From contig CAJUAO010000040.1 in NCBI GenBank assembly GCA_910584685.1, forward strand, positions 1-8,936: DNA of 8,936 nt, given 5' to 3'. The translations under genes were made by a program, and so were the position numbers. The DNA comes from an uncultured Lachnospiraceae bacterium (GTDB lineage: Bacteria; Bacillota; Clostridia; Lachnospirales; Lachnospiraceae). The notes beneath the pieces are model-generated. The model saw only the letters and a list, made by a program, of their open reading frames with translations. It made no database searches and was not told the origin of the DNA. Of the stretch, positions 7,081 to 8,936 are shown one piece after another (position 1 is the stretch's first letter; each line of letters starts with the position of its first letter).

Positions 7081-7905
7081 ATGTTTGAGATGCAGAAGGT
7101 AGGAATCAAAATAGCAAAATTAAGGAAATCTCATAATATGACACAGACAGAGCTTGCGGATAAAATGGGAGTAAGCTTTCAGGCAGTGTCAAATTGGGAG
7201 CGTGGAAACAGTATGCCGGATATATCAAAGCTGCCTGAGCTGGCAGAGACCTTTAATGTTTCCATAGATGAGATATTGGGGGAAAATTCTGATTTTGTTG
7301 ATGCCGCCATAAACAATGAAATAGGGAGTTATCTAAAAAAAAATAAGCTTTCAGGGGAGGAGCTTGAAAATGCAGTTCCCATATTAAAGCCCGTACAGCT
7401 TAAAGAAATAGCAGAAAATGCAGATAAGGCGACGCTGACAGGCATACCGGAGCTTCTTGGATATATGTCTGCCAATGATGTATATGAGCTGGCAATGGAA
7501 ATGGCAGGGCAGGGAAAATCCGTGGGGGTTTCTTTTTTGGAGCATATGTCAAGCGCAGACGTAAGCCGTCTGGCAATATATGAATATAAAAATAATAAGC
7601 ATGTGGACATATATTTGGAATATATGGATTCTGCCGGAGTAAAGGAGCTTGCGCTTTGGGAAATGACTAAAGGAAAGCCTTTCAATGGATATTTGAAGTA
7701 TATGTCCTCAAGTGATGTATTTGAAGTGGCAGTGGAGGCAGCGGGCAGGGAAAAATTTGACATAAGTGTATTTGCAGAAAAAATGTCCTCACAGGATATG
7801 GGAAAACTGGCAATAATGGAATACAGGAAAGGCAGGCCGGTAATAGATTTTTTGGAATATATTGATTCAGACAGCCTGAAAACGATTATGCGGGATATAA
7901 TATAA
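7081..7905 (+). CDS. XRE-family regulator with seven C-terminal 26-27-residue repeats
   Basis: Likely sequence-specific DNA-binding transcription regulator of 274 residues. Residues about 7-66 form a canonical XRE/Cro-type helix-turn-helix, with MTQTELADKMG leading into FQAVSNWERG (the recognition-helix region) and a closing SIDEILGE. The rest is not a domain I recognise. It contains repeat units starting near residues 102, 129, 156, 182, 208, 235 and 261, the last one partial. The consensus is M-S-S-x-D-V-x-x-L-A, a variable middle, then Y/F-L-E-Y. Spacing is 27, 27, 26, 26, 27, 26. The spacing and amphipathic pattern suggest a small all-helical solenoid, perhaps for protein binding or oligomerisation. 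There is no membrane segment. It is followed 108 nt later by another XRE gene in the same direction, whose DNA-binding head is similar but whose C-terminus is unrelated. Target genes and ligand are unknown; autoregulation is plausible. Confidence 0.88.
   Translation: MFEMQKVGIKIAKLRKSHNMTQTELADKMGVSFQAVSNWERGNSMPDISKLPELAETFNVSIDEILGENSDFVDAAINNEIGSYLKKNKLSGEELENAVPILKPVQLKEIAENADKATLTGIPELLGYMSANDVYELAMEMAGQGKSVGVSFLEHMSSADVSRLAIYEYKNNKHVDIYLEYMDSAGVKELALWEMTKGKPFNGYLKYMSSSDVFEVAVEAAGREKFDISVFAEKMSSQDMGKLAIMEYRKGRPVIDFLEYIDSDSLKTIMRDII
7384..7902 (+). repeat. Protein-level repeat array in the first XRE regulator
   Basis: This stretch encodes six full units and one partial unit of 26-27 residues. 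Units 2-3 (residues 129-181) and 5-6 (208-260) resemble each other more than their neighbours and are both 53 residues long. This suggests a higher-order repeat of three units (79 residues). DNA identity between units is low, so the array is old rather than a recent slippage product. Confidence 0.7.
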
Positions 7906-7949
7906 AAACAGCAGGCCGCGCATAGGTTGAGAAACGGCGAAACAGTTAG

Positions 7950-7977
7950 TTGATATACATTTCAGACCGGTTATTAT
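7950..7977 (+). promoter_or_regulatory. Likely sigma-A promoter of the XRE-FlhA-like gene
   Basis: TTGATA (7950-7955) and TATTAT (7972-7977) are 16 bp apart, and each matches 5 of 6 consensus bases. The expected transcription start is near 7984, giving a leader of about 30 nt before the ATG at 8014. It implies the second regulator can be transcribed separately from the first. Confidence 0.55.
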
Positions 7978-7988
7978 ATACTCTAACC
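7969..7988. promoter_or_regulatory. Possible operator overlapping the -10 box and start site
   Basis: GGTTA (7969-7973) and TAACC (7984-7988) form a 5-bp inverted repeat with a 10-bp spacer, spanning the proposed -10 box and start site. XRE-family repressors often bind such dyads to repress their own gene. The arms are short, so chance occurrence is possible. Confidence 0.3.
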
Positions 7989-8013
7989 ATAACAAAGGAA
8001 GGAGAAAAGGAAA

Positions 8014-8874
8014 ATGGATAATATTAATTGTTTAGGCAGCCGTATTTCAGAATACAGGCAGAACAGCAACATGACGCAGGAGGAGCTGGCAATGAGGCTT
8101 GGAGTTACTCCACAGGCAGTTTCAAAGTGGGAGAGAGGCCAAAGCTATCCTGACGTATGGCTGTTAAAGGATATATGCACTGTACTTGAGGTAAGCGCAG
8201 ACAGCCTGCTTGGAAATGAAAGGCAGAAAATTAATGAAACAGGTGACGAAAAGCTGCAGAGGGAAATATGGAAAAGCCTTCAAAGCTGTCTTGACCCACT
8301 GGAGCTGATTTTTGGCAAAAAGCTTGTTGAATTTTTTACAGATGGAGGCTTTATGGGGTACATAGCCGACGTAAGAAAAAAGCTTTCAAGAGAAGGCATA
8401 CTTATGCCTATAGTCCGTGTAAGAGACGAATTTATGCTGGCGGATAATGAGTTTATGATTTTGTCCTATGATAACATATTATATAATGAGGATTTAAAGG
8501 ATAGCTCTGATATTGAAAATCTTCCGGCATACATGACGGGCAAATTAGAGGAGACCGTGAGGAAAAACTATAGCGACATTATCAATCCCGATATAGTAAA
8601 AAGCCTTGTGGACAACTTAGAGCATAGCCATCCCGCTATAATAAGGGGGATTATTCCTGAAAAAATATCCTATGGCATGCTGAACGATATTATTAAGGCA
8701 TTTATGAAAAGAGGAAATTCCATAAAATATCTTGAAAAAATCATTGAGTATTCAGAGAGTATCCTGAGGCAAAATGATAATATTTCTATCGAGGCCCTGA
8801 CGGAGAAGGTTGCGGAGAAAATTGAACTGAATAATAATTATTGGGTGTATATGGGGAGCCGTGGGAAGGGATAG
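8014..8874 (+). CDS. XRE-type DNA-binding protein fused to an FlhA-cytoplasmic-domain-like module
   Basis: Predicted cytoplasmic DNA-binding regulator of 286 residues. Residues about 7-66 are a canonical XRE helix-turn-helix (MTQEELAMRLG, then PQAVSKWERG). After a linker, residues about 93-158 match by eye the FlhA/FHIPEP cytoplasmic D1 region: LDPLELIFG, RKKL, then PIVRVRDEFML and NEFMILSYD. Residues about 172-272 match the segment from the second D1 helix through D3: LVDNLEHSHPAII, IIPEKISYGML, SIKYLEKIIEY and ALTEKVAEKI. The piece corresponding to D2 and the final D4 domain are absent, and there are no membrane helices, so it cannot be an export gate. The role is unknown; it may sense an export-related partner or use the fold for something else. 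AAGGAG (7999-8004) is nine bases before the ATG, and a good promoter lies upstream. The HTH call is strong; the FlhA relationship rests on motif comparison from memory. Confidence 0.88.
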   Translation: MDNINCLGSRISEYRQNSNMTQEELAMRLGVTPQAVSKWERGQSYPDVWLLKDICTVLEVSADSLLGNERQKINETGDEKLQREIWKSLQSCLDPLELIFGKKLVEFFTDGGFMGYIADVRKKLSREGILMPIVRVRDEFMLADNEFMILSYDNILYNEDLKDSSDIENLPAYMTGKLEETVRKNYSDIINPDIVKSLVDNLEHSHPAIIRGIIPEKISYGMLNDIIKAFMKRGNSIKYLEKIIEYSESILRQNDNISIEALTEKVAEKIELNNNYWVYMGSRGKG

Positions 8875-8888
8875 ATGTAATTAAATAT

Positions 8889-8936
8889 TAATTTGTACAG
8901 GTGAAAAGAAAGTTCCTCGCATGAAACCCGGGGCTT
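8889..8936 (+). repeat. Right copy of the 48-nt imperfect inverted repeat
   Basis: It matches the reverse complement of 49-96 at 37 of 48 positions, with the same conserved blocks at both ends. It begins 14 nt after the stop codon of the last gene and runs to the final base, so its true outer boundary is unknown. No U-tract or strong GC hairpin is seen between the gene and the repeat. Within the repeat, AAG and CCTC could pair with CTT and GGGG. Confidence 0.65.

Noticed and set aside
7384..7902. Resemblance of the XRE repeats to FliG/MgtE N-terminal helical units, which would pair with the FlhA-like neighbour
   Set aside because: Only a short L-x-Y-M/L-D/S pattern is shared, the period does not fit, and no FliG hallmark motif is visible. 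Too weak without a profile search.
49..8936. Composite transposon or genomic island bounded by the inverted repeats
   Set aside because: No transposase or recombinase gene lies between them, the arms are only 77% identical, and the cargo includes core genes pth and mfd.

Overview
The window looks like chromosomal DNA of a low-to-moderate GC Firmicute, most likely a clostridial Lachnospiraceae-type bacterium. Support comes from strong AAGGAGG-like ribosome binding sites, heavy use of ATA, AGA and AGG codons, a pth-mfd pair, and Clostridia-style XRE regulators. This placement is an inference from style and gene content, not from a marker gene. No rRNA, tRNA, CRISPR array or transposase gene was seen.

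Layout. Positions 1-211 are noncoding. They hold a GC-rich imperfect 18-bp tandem repeat (4-39) and one arm of an inverted repeat (49-96, minus orientation). A minus-strand gene (212-1303) encodes a four-helix membrane protein of unknown function. It is divergent from the housekeeping pair pth (1583-2143) and mfd (2160-5684), which are 16 nt apart and probably co-transcribed. A structured 160-nt gap leads to a membrane-anchored SGNH/GDSL hydrolase (5854-6894) with a hexapeptide-repeat linker. Two XRE-type regulators follow in tandem, at 7081-7905 and 8014-8874. The other arm of the inverted repeat (8889-8936) begins 14 nt after the last stop codon and runs to the window edge.

How the parts work together. 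Pth recycles peptidyl-tRNA, and Mfd removes stalled RNA polymerase and recruits nucleotide excision repair. The SGNH protein probably acts outside the membrane on an ester-bearing envelope or extracellular substrate. The two XRE proteins share a related DNA-binding head but carry unrelated C-terminal modules, which suggests paralogous regulators reading different signals.

Most unusual item. The last gene joins an XRE helix-turn-helix to a soluble module that matches, by eye, the cytoplasmic domain of the flagellar/type III export gate FlhA. It retains the regions corresponding to D1 and D3. It lacks the membrane part, D2 and D4. The other XRE protein carries about seven 26-27-residue helical repeats. 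The imperfect 48-nt inverted repeat at both window edges is a second signal that the genes do not explain; it may be a dispersed element at which the sequence or assembly ends.
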